Of a DNA stretch of 64,000 bases, positions 18,306-27,013 are shown piece after piece. Under the pieces are notes generated by a model. That model saw only the letters and a program-made list of their open reading frames with translations. It was not told where the DNA came from and did not search any database. This DNA comes from Aerococcus sp. Group 1. Lineage in GTDB: Bacteria > Bacillota > Bacilli > Lactobacillales > Aerococcaceae. Position 1 is the first letter of the stretch. Each line of letters begins with the position of its first letter. Location of the stretch: NCBI RefSeq assembly GCF_000193205.1, contig NC_015278.1, forward strand, positions 744,001 to 808,000, in the 5' to 3' direction. The position numbers and the translations under genes were made by a program.

Positions 18306-18494
18306 ATGGTTGAAAATGATCCACTAGGCCCTTGGTCCCAGGAAGTTTTAAAGCAAGTCCAGGAAGAAAGCAGTGAATATGGCCAGCGCGCCTATCTTGC
18401 TGCTTGTCACGAGGCTATTGAAGCCCTCGACTTACGTTACCAGCAAGCGAGCGGGCGCTTAGACGGCTTGTCTTGGGATAAGGAGAACTGGTAA
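18306..18494 (+). CDS. Small conserved-looking acidic protein, unknown function
   Basis: A 62-codon frame begins with ATG preceded by a strong TAGGAGG at the correct spacing and closely follows the quinone-reductase gene, so I think it is real. The product is acidic, soluble and helical in character (EVLKQVQEESSEYGQRAYLAACHEAIEAL), with no membrane segment or signal. I do not recognise the family. Confidence 0.6.
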   Translation: MVENDPLGPWSQEVLKQVQEESSEYGQRAYLAACHEAIEALDLRYQQASGRLDGLSWDKENW

Positions 18495-18544
18495 ACACTT
18501 AATAAATCCTTGGCTTATAGAAATGCGGCTAAGGAATAGAAAAA

Positions 18545-18622
18545 AGCAGCGCATTGTTGTGTAATCCCCAAAAGTTGAATGTTTAGTCCAACTGATTGGG
18601 CATCCCAATGTTCGCTGCTTTT
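18545..18622. terminator. Bidirectional terminator containing a 43-bp IS-end remnant
   Basis: The outer arms AAAAAGCAGCGCATTG and CAATGTTCGCTGCTTTTT pair with a 2-base bulge. The loop is filled by a mini-element with IS150-like ends. It serves the small gene (plus) and the acetyltransferase remnant (minus). Confidence 0.75.
18560..18602. mobile_element. 43-bp mini-element made of two IS150-like ends
   Basis: The left part TGTAATCCCCAAAAGTTG resembles the left end of the IS at 11285 (TGTAGTGACCCCCAAAAGTTG). The right part AGTCCAACTGATTGGGCA resembles its right end (AGTCCAACTTATTGGGGTCA). Almost nothing lies between them. It is probably an internally deleted copy or excision scar of a related element, and it also sits within a terminator loop. 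Confidence 0.55.
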
Positions 18623-18626
18623 TGTT

Positions 18627-19180
18627 TTATTTATCATAATCCTCTCGTAAGAGGCCGTAGTAGGCGGCGTCACAGAGCCCTTGGTTGTTACGGTCGGCTT
18701 GACGGAGGGTGCCTTCATAAACTAGGCCACAATGCTGCATGACCTTTCCGGAGGCAGGATTGTTGGGGTCATGCATAGATTCAATCCGGTTGACGCCTAC
18801 CTCATCGAAGAAGAAGGGAATAAGGCGTTGGAAGGCTTCGGTGGTAATTCCCATTCCCCACCAGTTTTGACCGATAGCATAGCCAATGTGGACGGCCGCA
18901 ATTTTTCTTTGACGTCCACTACGGAAATGCTACCAATGACTTCATGAGTTGACTTCAAGACAATAGCCCATTGGTAGAAATCTTTGTGACTATAGTTAGC
19001 CACCCATTGAGCAATGACTGCCTTAGTGACAGCAGGGGATTGGTGGTTGGGCCAGGTTAAATATTTGCTGACAACTGGGTCACTGGTCCAGTGCTGGTAG
19101 GCCTGGTCCACGTCAGACATTTCAAAGGGACGCAAGATAAGGCGCTGGCTTTCCAGTTTTTGGCTACCTCGATGGTTCAT
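18627..19180 (-). pseudogene. GNAT acetyltransferase (RimJ/RimL type), one-base frameshift
   Basis: The N-terminal part (QRLILRPFEMSDVDQAYQHW…WAIVLKSTHEVIGSISVVDVKEK) and the C-terminal part (IGYAIGQNWWGMGITTEAFQ…ASGKVMQHCGLVYEGTLRQ) together make a complete ribosomal-protein-type N-acetyltransferase of about 184 residues. They lie in different frames. Adding one A to the five-A run on the coding strand (T-run at 18902-18906) restores the acetyl-CoA-binding Q/R-x-x-G-x-G/A region perfectly. The ATG at 19180 is best placed after GGAGG. It is either a true recent pseudogene or a base-calling error. Confidence 0.82.
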
Positions 19181-19259
19181 AATCATTAACCTCCATAAAA
19201 GTTAATTTATTATATATCAATTGACCCTAGAAAACTAGCTAAGAAGTCAGAGAGGACAG

Positions 19260-20671
19260 TTATGAGAGTTTGACCGAGGAAAATAATTCTCTCTTAACAA
19301 TCTCGAGAGCTTGTTTAAGCATAGACAAATCCACTGCGGCATCATTCAAGAGAAAGAGCTGACGACTTCTTACTAGGGGACTCATATCATAGTCGGAGAC
19401 ACTTTTAATGCCAATACCCTTTTTAAGTAGGCGGTCTTTCACTTTCTGGTCTGATAAGGCGGTCTGGAATTTGAGGAGTAGGTGGAGGCCGGTTTCGCCT
19501 TCAATAATCTGACATTGATCTGGGGAGAATTGATCTCTAATCAAGCGCCTGACTTTTTCTCTTTTCTTGCTATAGAGACGGCGCATGCGGTTAATATGCT
19601 TTTCAAAATAACCCTCCCTAATAAATTGGGCTAAACTGTACTGTTCAAAGGTAGACACGGTACAGGAATAGAAGGACAGGTCGCGATAGAATTGGTTAGC
19701 TAGTTGGGCAGGGAGGACCATATAGGAAATCCGAATAGTAGGTGCTAGGGACTTGGAGAAGGTGTTAAGGTAGATCACTTTAGCGCTAGCATCAATACTT
19801 TGCAAGGTAGGGAGGGGCTTGCCGTGAAAGCGAAACTCACTATCATAGTCATCCTCAATAATATAGCGCCCCTCTGCCTGATTGGCCCAAGCCAGTAATT
19901 GATAGCGGCGGCTGACGGGCATGGTAATGCCGGTTGGAAAGTGGTGGGTAGGATTAAGGTGGGCGATCTGAGCTTGGTTCTTATTAAGTTCTTCAACCAT
20001 TAATCCTTGGTCATCAATCCCCGCTAAACGACAATCCACCCCTTGTTTAATATAGATCTGCCGTAATTTTTTATAACCAGGATTTTCAATGCAATAGATC
20101 TTGTCCCGTCCAAGGAGTTGGATCAATAAGCCGTAGAGATATTCTGTCCCGGCTCCAACAATAATTTGCTTAGGATCAATGGCCATCCCCCGAAAAGAAG
20201 CCAAGTGGCTAGCAATGGCCTCTCTTAGGGCAGCTACACCGCCTCCCAGGGGTGGTTTAAGGAGGTCGGCCTGGCAGTTAAGGATGGTGTCATGCATCAT
20301 CCGATTCATAATTGAAAAAGGAAAGAGATCAGACGGGCTCTGCTGTTCAGAAAAATTAAAAGTAAAGTGTTCTTCTTGGGGGAGGCAGATATGGTGGTCC
20401 ACCTCTGGCCGTGGATGGATATTAGGCAGGTCCTGCCAGTCATTCACATAATAGCCCCGTTTTTCCTGGCTATAGACCAGGCCTTCACTGATCAACTGGT
20501 CATAAGCATTTTCAACCGTTATGGTACTAATGCCTAAATTTCTAGCCAAGCTCCGTTTAGAAGGCAGTTTTTCTTGACTGGCCAGTTTTCCGGCCATGAT
20601 ATCGCTTTTAATGGCTTGGTATAATTGCTGATAAAGGGGGATTGGGCCTTTTTTAGATGGTAGGTTAACAT
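19260..20671 (-). pseudogene. pdxR: PdxR-type MocR regulator, one-base frameshift near the N-terminus
   Basis: MocR proteins join a GntR helix-turn-helix to a class-I aminotransferase-like domain and activate pyridoxal phosphate synthesis genes. The main frame holds LPSKRSLARNLGISTITVENAYDQL (HTH) and the PLP lysine in NTFSKSLAPTIRISY. The natural start is the ATG at 20671, preceded by AAGGAG (MLTYHLKK…). It then has to shift frame in the six-base A-run (T-run at 20649-20654) to continue as GPIPLYQQLYQAIKSD. One extra A would restore the canonical N-terminus. Translation from an internal ATG (20597) would lack the first helix. It is divergent from pdxST, its expected target. Confidence 0.85.
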
Positions 20672-20788
20672 CTTTTTTACTCCTTACTGGCTTCTTTTTT
20701 ATTGTGATTTTGACTATTTGTCTATGACCACTTTTAATTTATGATATAGCTTACCAAGCGCTAAGCGACAAATCAAGGAGGTCATCAC

Positions 20789-21664
20789 ATGACAAAGACA
20801 CAATATGAATTAAACCAAGCCCTAGCTCAGATGTTGAAGGGTGGGGTGATTATGGATGTTACCACACCAGAACAAGCCCGGATTGCTGAAGCAGCAGGTG
20901 CAGCAGCGGTTATGGCCCTGGAACGGATTCCAGCTGATATCCGAGCAGCCGGTGGGGTTTCCCGGATGAGTGATCCTAAAATGATTAAGGGTATCCAAGA
21001 AGCAGTTTCCATCCCGGTTATGGCCAAGGTTCGCATCGGTCACTTTGTGGAAGCTCAGATTCTCGAAGCCATTGAAATTGACTATATCGATGAATCCGAA
21101 GTTCTCTCGCCAGCAGATGATGTTTACCATATTGATAAGACCGCCTTCAAGGTACCTTTTGTTTGTGGGGCCCGTGATTTAGGGGAAGCTTTGCGCCGGA
21201 TTGAAGAGGGAGCTTCTATGATTCGGACCAAGGGGGAACCTGGCACAGGCGACGTGGTCCAAGCCGTCCGTCACTTACGTAAGATTAATGCCCAAATTCG
21301 TCAAGTTGCTTCCCTAGCAGAAGATGAGCTCTATGAAGCCGCAAAACAACTTCAAGTGCCTTATCATTTAATCCAATATGTCCATGATCACGGGAAATTA
21401 CCAGTAGTGAACTTTTCCGCTGGGGGGGTAGCTACCCCAGCGGATGCCGCTTTAATGATGCAATTAGGGGCGGAAGGAGTCTTTGTTGGTTCCGGAATCT
21501 TCAAGTCAGGAGATCCCGCTAAGCGGGCCAGTGCCATCGTTCAAGCGGTCACCAACTACCAAGATGCCCAATTAATTGCCCAACTATCCGAAGACTTGGG
21601 TGAAGCCATGGTCGGGATTAATCCGAGCGAGATCCAAATTATTATGGAAGAGCGAGGCCAGTAA
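20789..21664 (+). CDS. pdxS: Pyridoxal 5'-phosphate synthase subunit PdxS
   Basis: This 291-residue (beta/alpha)8-barrel lyase condenses ribose 5-phosphate, glyceraldehyde 3-phosphate and ammonia into PLP. Schiff-base lysine Lys80 lies in [10 protein letters not shown]. Also visible are [21 protein letters not shown] and the phosphate-binding [28 protein letters not shown] strong AAGGAGG precedes the start. It forms an operon with pdxT, one base apart from it, and faces pdxR. Confidence 0.96.
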   Translation: MTKTQYELNQALAQMLKGGVIMDVTTPEQARIAEAAGAAAVMALERIPADIRAAGGVSRMSDPKMIKGIQEAVSIPVMAKVRIGHFVEAQILEAIEIDYIDESEVLSPADDVYHIDKTAFKVPFVCGARDLGEALRRIEEGASMIRTKGEPGTGDVVQAVRHLRKINAQIRQVASLAEDELYEAAKQLQVPYHLIQYVHDHGKLPVVNFSAGGVATPADAALMMQLGAEGVFVGSGIFKSGDPAKRASAIVQAVTNYQDAQLIAQLSEDLGEAMVGINPSEIQIIMEERGQ

Positions 21665-21665
21665 G

Positions 21666-22250
21666 ATGACAATCGGTGTACTCGCCCTCCAAGGGGCCTT
21701 CATTGAACACGAAGATATCCTCCGCCACTTAGGGGCTCAAGTAAAAGAGATTCGTCAACTAAAAGACTTGGATGATATTGATGGCCTCGTCCTACCAGGA
21801 GGAGAAAGTACGGTCCAGGGGCAATTGCTGGAAAAGTTAGGTCTATTAGAACCCGTGCGTCAGTTGATCCAAGATGGCCTACCAACCCTAGCTACCTGTG
21901 CTGGCTTAATTCTTCTAGCCGACAACATAGCCAACGACACTAATCGTTACCTAGGGACCTTACCCGTGACTGTGAAGCGGAATGCCTATGGCCGTCAACT
22001 AGGCAGTTTTGCCACTCAAAGTCAAGTGGGCCCTCTTAGTGACTACCCGGCAGTTTTTATCCGGGCCCCTTATGTTGCTGACTATGGTCAAGATGTTCAA
22101 GTTCTGGCCCAAGTGGATGGTAAGGTGGTTGGAGTTGAATATGAAAATCAAATTGGTCTAGCCTTTCATCCCGAGCTTACCCAGGATTACCGTATCCACC
22201 AGTACTTTCTTCAAAAAGTGGAAGACTTTAAGCAAGCAGCCACAAAATAA
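21666..22250 (+). CDS. pdxT: Pyridoxal 5'-phosphate synthase glutaminase subunit PdxT
   Basis: This 194-residue class-I amidotransferase supplies ammonia to PdxS. It starts MTIGVLALQGAFIEHEDIL. I reject a longer frame starting inside pdxS. The nucleophile Cys lies in ATCAGLILLA, and the His-Glu pair is in LAFHPELTQDYRIHQYFL. The G-G-E-S-T motif binds glutamine. The start codon follows the pdxS stop by one base, so translation is probably coupled. Confidence 0.95.
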   Translation: MTIGVLALQGAFIEHEDILRHLGAQVKEIRQLKDLDDIDGLVLPGGESTVQGQLLEKLGLLEPVRQLIQDGLPTLATCAGLILLADNIANDTNRYLGTLPVTVKRNAYGRQLGSFATQSQVGPLSDYPAVFIRAPYVADYGQDVQVLAQVDGKVVGVEYENQIGLAFHPELTQDYRIHQYFLQKVEDFKQAATK

Positions 22251-22261
22251 TTCCATGAAGT

Positions 22262-22299
22262 AAAAAAATCAGTGCTCACAGTGGCACTGATTTTTTTGA
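22262..22299 (+). terminator. Terminator of pdxST
   Basis: The arms AAAATCAGTGC and GCACTGATTTT flank a short loop, and a T-run follows. Confidence 0.9.
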
Positions 22300-22322
22300 T
22301 GACTAGCGATTTAATCGAAGAA

Positions 22323-22829
22323 CTAAGACTTAGCCATTTTCATTTTTTCGGCCTTTTCTTTGGCCGCTTTTTTCTTTAAACGCCGGCGGGCCCGGTCCTG
22401 GCGTTGACGGCGAATTTGTTGTTCAGCCAGGTTAACAAACATAAAACCAAAAACAATGGCTCCGGAAACCTTGAAAACGTCCATCAGGTAGGAGACACTT
22501 AACTGATAATTGCCTTCTACGGCATAGCGGATAAAGAGATAGGCCGCATTACCAGGAACCAAGGGCAGAATAGCGGGAGTATTCAAAATAATCACCGGTA
22601 AGCGCAGCTTGCGCGAGAGGTAAATATAGATGATCCCGATAACGATAGCGGCCATGAAGTTAGCGACGATTAAGTCCCCAAACCAGGACATAAAAAAGTA
22701 GTAGGTCATCCAACCACTGGCTCCCGTTAAGCCACAATAAATCAAAGCCCGCTTAGGGACGTTAATAATGGTGGAAAAGGCGACCGTCCCGAAAAAGGAG
22801 AGGACAAATTGTTCAATAATGGTAAACAT
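22323..22829 (-). CDS. Threonine/serine exporter, small subunit (ThrE_2/YjjB-like)
   Basis: This 168-residue membrane protein has four to five helices and a basic C-terminal tail rich in Arg/Lys. It starts MFTIIEQFVLSFFGTVAFSTI after AAAGGAG. The N-P-A-I-L-P-L-V-P-G-N-A-A-Y-like segment (TPAILPLVPGNAAYLFIR) is the hallmark of this family. It works with the gene just upstream as a split ThrE-type exporter of threonine and serine, 14 bp apart in one operon. The substrate is assigned by family only. Confidence 0.85.
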   Translation of the reverse strand: MFTIIEQFVLSFFGTVAFSTIINVPKRALIYCGLTGASGWMTYYFFMSWFGDLIVANFMAAIVIGIIYIYLSRKLRLPVIILNTPAILPLVPGNAAYLFIRYAVEGNYQLSVSYLMDVFKVSGAIVFGFMFVNLAEQQIRRQRQDRARRRLKKKAAKEKAEKMKMAKS

Positions 22830-22843
22830 GGCTGAACTCCTTT

Positions 22844-23608
22844 CTAACCTAACCATTGCAGGGTGAGGGCAATACCAACACCCAGCACAATGGCAATTAA
22901 GATGGCGTTAACTGCTTGGACCATGCCCGAAATTAACTGGCGGGCAAAGAGGTCACGGAGGGCACCAGTAATGGCCAGTCCAGGAAGGAGAGGCATGATA
23001 CAGCCCGTGATCAAGGAGTCCAGGTTATTGACCAGGCCTAGGCGGTTTAGGGACAGGGCTAAAAATCCGATGACGGTAGTCGCAAAAAAGTCACTGAGGA
23101 AGGTAATTTCAAATTTTACCTTGCAGTATTCAGAAATAGCAAAGCCGATGATCGCAATGGCAAAGGCAAAACCAATATCCCAGTAGTTGGTTGAGTCAAT
23201 CATTAGCATAAAGGCAGCACTAGCAGCTCCCGCAGCCAATAATTGCACACTAAAGGGGAAGGTCTTTTCCTGTTTATCTACGGCTTGTAAGGCCTGGTAG
23301 AGTTCTTCCAGGTTAAGTTTTCCTTCAGCGTAAGAGCGGGAAAGTTGGTTGGTGTCATCAATTTTGGCTAAGTCGGTGGAGGTCTTTTTGACTAGGACCA
23401 TTTGCATGTCTGAGTGCTTATTTAAGCTCATAAAGACGGCCGTGTTGGTGACATAGGAGGCGGTATCGAAACGGTGGCTGTTTTGGGCGATCCGTTGCAT
23501 AGTATCTTCGACCCGGTAGGATTCGGAACCCGATTCCATCATGATATTACCGGCCAGTAAACAAGTGGATAAAAGTAAGTGGTTTTGTTCTTCGATGATG
23601 GCTACCAT
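22844..23608 (-). CDS. Threonine/serine exporter, large subunit (DUF1212/YjjP-like)
   Basis: This 254-residue protein has an N-terminal soluble region (LAGNIMMESGSESYRVEDTMQRIA, the conserved ESGAEtyRvEdt motif) and about five membrane helices including ITGCIMPLLPGLAITGALRD. The start MVAIIEEQ at 23608 is preceded by AAGGAG; a longer frame to 23653 has no ribosome site. It is the first gene of the two-gene exporter operon. Confidence 0.87.
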   Translation of the reverse strand: MVAIIEEQNHLLLSTCLLAGNIMMESGSESYRVEDTMQRIAQNSHRFDTASYVTNTAVFMSLNKHSDMQMVLVKKTSTDLAKIDDTNQLSRSYAEGKLNLEELYQALQAVDKQEKTFPFSVQLLAAGAASAAFMLMIDSTNYWDIGFAFAIAIIGFAISEYCKVKFEITFLSDFFATTVIGFLALSLNRLGLVNNLDSLITGCIMPLLPGLAITGALRDLFARQLISGMVQAVNAILIAIVLGVGIALTLQWLG

Positions 23609-23702
23609 AGTAATCTCCTTCCTGGATAATTTGTGCCAGCTACTTACTTTCATTCTAGCATAGAAAGACTTTAGCCAGTCCTATTTAAACAATCGCACGC
23701 AC

Positions 23703-23734
23703 AAAAAAGTGACCCACTGATTAGTGAGTCACTC
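23703..23734 (-). terminator. Terminator of the DUF975 gene
   Basis: On the minus strand AGTGACTCACT and AGTGGGTCACT form a hairpin followed by a T-run. Confidence 0.75.
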
Positions 23735-23762
23735 TTAATCATTTATTTTAAATTTTTTAATC

Positions 23763-24635
23763 TTAGTTAAATTGGCCTTCGATAATACCGCGTTCTTGTT
23801 CGAGCCGGGCTTGGTAGAAGACTGCAGCGGCTACTTTCGAACGCAGTCCATAGTAAACAGAAACGAACACGATGAAGAGGGCGACAGCAAAGAAGAGAAC
23901 AAAGCCCAAGAAACCTAATCCAGCCACGTTTATCCGGTTGGTGGCGACAGTTACTCCAATAGCCACAACTATAGAGATGAAGATAAGCAAATAAGCGATC
24001 CATTTATAGCTAAGCATCAAGCAGAAATATCTCCAGCGGTTGCCTCTCATGAGCCGCCAGCTATTTTTGATGACTTGGAAGGCGCCCCTGTCTGGCTCTT
24101 CCTTTAACAAAATAGGGGTCATAGCTAAACTAATATTGACCCAATAAGCAATTAAAGCGATCAAAAGTCCGCCACCAACCAGGACCACTAAGAGCCAAGC
24201 ATCTTCCGAGCCCAAGACTAAAGCGGCGATAATAACCAAGGCGAAGGCTGCCAATAGGGACATTAGCCAAATCACAACAATATTGACTATCTGCGATAGG
24301 AGGCTGGTCCAGGTATTATGCCAGAAATTCTTCTTAAAGGGCCGGAAGATACTCAAAGCCTGGTAGGGGGTGTGGGTTTTCGCTGCATCGACCAGGCCCC
24401 AGGTCATGCCATAACTCAATAGGGCGAAGACTAGGGTAGAAATCAGGGTGTTGACTAATTCAATAGAATTCCCTGAAGACTGGAAGCGGGCAAGCGTAAA
24501 GTCAGTGATCGATGAGACCACGGCGCTAAGAATAAGGATGATAGCAAAGTCAGCCAGTAAAGGCTTGAGACTGATGGGGGTAATTTCCTTTTCTGCTTGA
24601 CGGATCGCTCGATTGGGGAGCGCTAATTTTTCCAT
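23763..24635 (-). CDS. DUF975 family membrane protein
   Basis: This 290-residue protein has six predicted membrane segments. The motif KNSWRLMRGNRWRYFCLMLSYKWIAY matches the L-M-x-G-x-K/R-W-x-x-F-x-L-x-L-S-F signature of DUF975 proteins, whose function is not established. The N-terminus is cytosolic. It is monocistronic with its own terminator and AAAGGAG ribosome site. Confidence 0.75.
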   Translation of the reverse strand: MEKLALPNRAIRQAEKEITPISLKPLLADFAIILILSAVVSSITDFTLARFQSSGNSIELVNTLISTLVFALLSYGMTWGLVDAAKTHTPYQALSIFRPFKKNFWHNTWTSLLSQIVNIVVIWLMSLLAAFALVIIAALVLGSEDAWLLVVLVGGGLLIALIAYWVNISLAMTPILLKEEPDRGAFQVIKNSWRLMRGNRWRYFCLMLSYKWIAYLLIFISIVVAIGVTVATNRINVAGLGFLGFVLFFAVALFIVFVSVYYGLRSKVAAAVFYQARLEQERGIIEGQFN

Positions 24636-24782
24636 AATAAACTCCTTTCCTGAGTTTAAACGAGTAATAGTTTTTCTTAAGTCTAGGATACCACAGCAGG
24701 GATTATTTAAAAATGAAAAATATAAAGTGCTTCAAGTCATAAAATGGCGAATCGATTGACTACTTTATGAAAAGTGAGCCAT

Positions 24783-24815
24783 AAAAAAGGCCGTGACTTT
24801 CATATGGTCACGGCC
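24783..24815 (-). terminator. Terminator of the second FMN reductase
   Basis: On the minus strand GGCCGTGAC and GTCACGGCC flank an 8-base loop, and a T-run follows. Confidence 0.9.
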
Positions 24816-24849
24816 CGATGTCGGTATTTTATCAGGTTAAAGTTTAGGC

Positions 24850-25401
24850 TTAAACAAATTTTGCAGCGAATTCAGCGAAAGCTTTACCCGCATTAGCTAA
24901 GAATTCTTGGGTATCTTCGGCAGTAATTTCACCATTGTCACCGATGAAGTTAGCTGAGTTACCAATGTATAATTCAGGTTGTTGCATCACTGGCATGTCT
25001 AAGAAGACTAAGGATTGACGGAGGGTGTGGTTAGCAATCGCGCCACCAATTCCAGCTGGAGATTGAGAAGCCACAAGAGCTGGTTTCCCTTCCCAAACAC
25101 TAGAGCCGTATGGACGAGAACCTAAGTCAATGGCATTCTTCAAGCTAGCTGGTACAGAACGGTTATGTTCTGGAGTAACGAAGATAATGGCGTCTTGAGC
25201 TTTTACTTCTTCACGGAAACGTGTGTATTCCTTAGGTTGTTCTGGCGCTTCATCATAGTCTTGGCTATAGAGAGGCAGGTCAGCGGTTTCGATGAAGGTA
25301 ACTTCTGCATCTTCAGGTAAGCCTTTGACGATCCCTTTGGCAATAGCTTCTGAGAATGAGTTTTTACGGATTGAACCTAAAACAACACCATATTTAGTCA
25401 T
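24850..25401 (-). CDS. NAD(P)H-dependent FMN/quinone reductase
   Basis: This 183-residue protein is the second member of the family also encoded at 3144. It opens with YGVVLGSIRKNSFSEAIAKG (FMN phosphate loop G-S-I-R-x-x-S) and carries FVTPEHNRSVPASLKNAIDLGSRP, the P-E-Y/H-N-x-S-x-P-x-x-L-K-N-A signature. A sequence matching the YodB/CatR operator lies about 100 bp upstream. In Bacillus that operator controls quinone- and diamide-induced azoreductases, so an inducible detoxifying role is likely. It is monocistronic. Confidence 0.88.
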   Translation of the reverse strand: MTKYGVVLGSIRKNSFSEAIAKGIVKGLPEDAEVTFIETADLPLYSQDYDEAPEQPKEYTRFREEVKAQDAIIFVTPEHNRSVPASLKNAIDLGSRPYGSSVWEGKPALVASQSPAGIGGAIANHTLRQSLVFLDMPVMQQPELYIGNSANFIGDNGEITAEDTQEFLANAGKAFAEFAAKFV

Positions 25402-25502
25402 TATAAAATCTCCTCTTTCATTTTTCTTTCTATTTTTAACTTACAATACTTAGTTTAAAAGCGAGTGGCCTAAATAACAAATTATATGCTCACAAAAAGT
25501 AA

Positions 25503-25518
25503 TTACTTTTTGTAAGTA
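25503..25518. promoter_or_regulatory. YodB/CatR-like operator
   Basis: TTACTTTTTGTAAGTA closely fits the Bacillus YodB box TACTWTTTGTAAGTA. It overlaps a 20-bp perfect palindrome, CAAAAAGTAATTACTTTTTG (25493-25512). A related sequence on the opposite strand, CTAAGTATTGTAAGT, lies near 25439-25453, closer to the reductase start. The orientation suggests control of the minus-strand FMN reductase, though it is also upstream of the polymerase gene. Confidence 0.5.
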
Positions 25519-25549
25519 TAAAAGTTCGCTTAAAACCAAGGGAATGCTC

Positions 25550-25578
25550 TTGACAAATAGAACGTATGTTCGTAAAAT
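25550..25578 (+). promoter_or_regulatory. SOS promoter with LexA box for the Y-family polymerase
   Basis: TTGACA (25550-25555), a 17-base spacer and TAAAAT (25573-25578) form a strong promoter. AGAACGTATGTTCG (25559-25572) fills the spacer and differs from the Gram-positive LexA consensus CGAACRNRYGTTYG only at the first base. Confidence 0.8.
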
Positions 25579-25626
25579 TAAGAAAAGTTGTCCAGTAGAC
25601 CACTAAAAAAGTAGAGGATAATGCTT

Positions 25627-26916
25627 ATGAAACGTTTTGACTATGCATTTGATTATAGCCAGGAGCCCAAACATGACGTCATGTGTATCGACATGAAGTC
25701 TTTTTTTGCCAGCGTCGAATGTGTGGCTCGGCAACTCGACCCCCTGACAGCAGAGTTAGTTGTCATGTCGCGGGCAGAAGCCGATGGTGGATTGGTTCTA
25801 GCCGCTAGCCCTGCGGTTAAGGCCAAATATGGTTTGAAAACCGGGTCCCGGCTCTTTGAATTTCCCCGCCATCACAACATTCAAATTGTTCCTCCCAATA
25901 TGAGCCGCTATATTGAAATTAATTTGGACATTAATGAGATCTTCTTGAATTACGTTGCCCCTGAAGACCTCCATATCTATAGTATTGATGAGAGTTTTCT
26001 GGATGTTTCCTATAGTCACAAGTTATTTGGTAGTAATGAAGACATTGCTCGCCGGATTCAAGCCGATGTCTACCAGGCCTTTGGAATTACTGCCACAGTT
26101 GGAATGGGGGACAACCCCCTCCTAGCTAAATTGTGCTTGGATAATTCAGCCAAGCATTCTCCGCCTTATATTGACTACTGGTCCTATGACTCGATTCCGG
26201 AAACGGTTTGGAAGATTGAGCCGCTCAGGGATTTCTGGGGGATAGCCAAGGGTTTGGAGCGGCGTTTGAACCGCTTAGGTATTTATACGGTAGAAGAATT
26301 GGCCCATGCCGATGTTTATCTCCTGCAGAAGCGCTTAGGCATTATTGGTGTGGAGCTCCTGGAACACGCCAATGGGATTGACCACAGTATTATCCGTGAG
26401 AAGTATGTGCCTTCCTCACGCTCCTTTGGTAAAAGTCAGATCCTCCAGCGCGACTATACCGACCCCTACCAAGTGGCCATCATTATTCGCGAGATGGGCA
26501 GTGACATTGCGGCCCGTTTACGCCAGCACCATTTGTTAGCGGGCCAGGTCTCTCTATCCATCGGTTACTCTCATGAGGTCCTTGACCGTGGCTTTCGCCA
26601 TCAAGTGCCCATTGACCCCACTGACCGGCCCGAAGACCTTAACCACGTCTGGACGGAAATCTTCCGCCTCTACTATGAGGATGGCCAACCTATCCGTCAA
26701 ATTGCCCTCAGCGCCAGTAAATTCCAAGAAAAAGTGGGCATCCAGCTCAGTCTCTTTGAAGATCCGGAACGGACTCTCCAGAAGGAACGCCTCTATGACA
26801 CCATGCAAAAAATTCATGACCACTATGGGCCCAGTTCTCTCTTCTATGCCAATAGCTTAGTTGACGGGGCAACCGGTCTGGAGCGGAATAAGTTGATCGG
26901 TGGTCACCAGGCTTAA
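25627..26916 (+). CDS. Y-family DNA polymerase (UmuC/UvrX type)
   Basis: This 429-residue error-prone translesion polymerase acts on damaged DNA. The catalytic acidic residues appear in VMCIDMKSFFASVECV (first Asp) and IYSIDESFLDVS (Asp-Glu). A helix-hairpin-helix region (KGLERRLNRLGIYTVEELAH) and a C-terminal little-finger domain follow. I prefer ATG 25627 since AGAGGA lies 8 bases upstream of it but only 2 from ATG 25621. It differs from DinB by its divergent C-terminus. The clamp-binding motif near the C-terminus may be QLSLFEDP. SOS regulation is indicated by the LexA box. Confidence 0.9.
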   Translation: MKRFDYAFDYSQEPKHDVMCIDMKSFFASVECVARQLDPLTAELVVMSRAEADGGLVLAASPAVKAKYGLKTGSRLFEFPRHHNIQIVPPNMSRYIEINLDINEIFLNYVAPEDLHIYSIDESFLDVSYSHKLFGSNEDIARRIQADVYQAFGITATVGMGDNPLLAKLCLDNSAKHSPPYIDYWSYDSIPETVWKIEPLRDFWGIAKGLERRLNRLGIYTVEELAHADVYLLQKRLGIIGVELLEHANGIDHSIIREKYVPSSRSFGKSQILQRDYTDPYQVAIIIREMGSDIAARLRQHHLLAGQVSLSIGYSHEVLDRGFRHQVPIDPTDRPEDLNHVWTEIFRLYYEDGQPIRQIALSASKFQEKVGIQLSLFEDPERTLQKERLYDTMQKIHDHYGPSSLFYANSLVDGATGLERNKLIGGHQA

Positions 26917-26953
26917 ATTCCATGGAGGAAAAGCCAGTCAATGAGATATGGAT

Positions 26954-26981
26954 TTGGTCTGGGCCTGGTTTTTGCTATAAT
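26954..26981 (+). promoter_or_regulatory. Promoter of the small LPXTG gene
   Basis: TTGGTC, a 16-base spacer and TGCTATAAT (extended -10) lie about 30 bases before the start codon. Confidence 0.6.
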
Positions 26982-27013
26982 AGGCATAGGAAATTAGAGA
27001 AAGGAAGATTCTT

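Noticed and set aside
21576..21665. Longer pdxT starting inside pdxS
   Set aside because: The family begins at MTIGVLALQG, one base after the pdxS stop; the extra residues are not PdxT-like.
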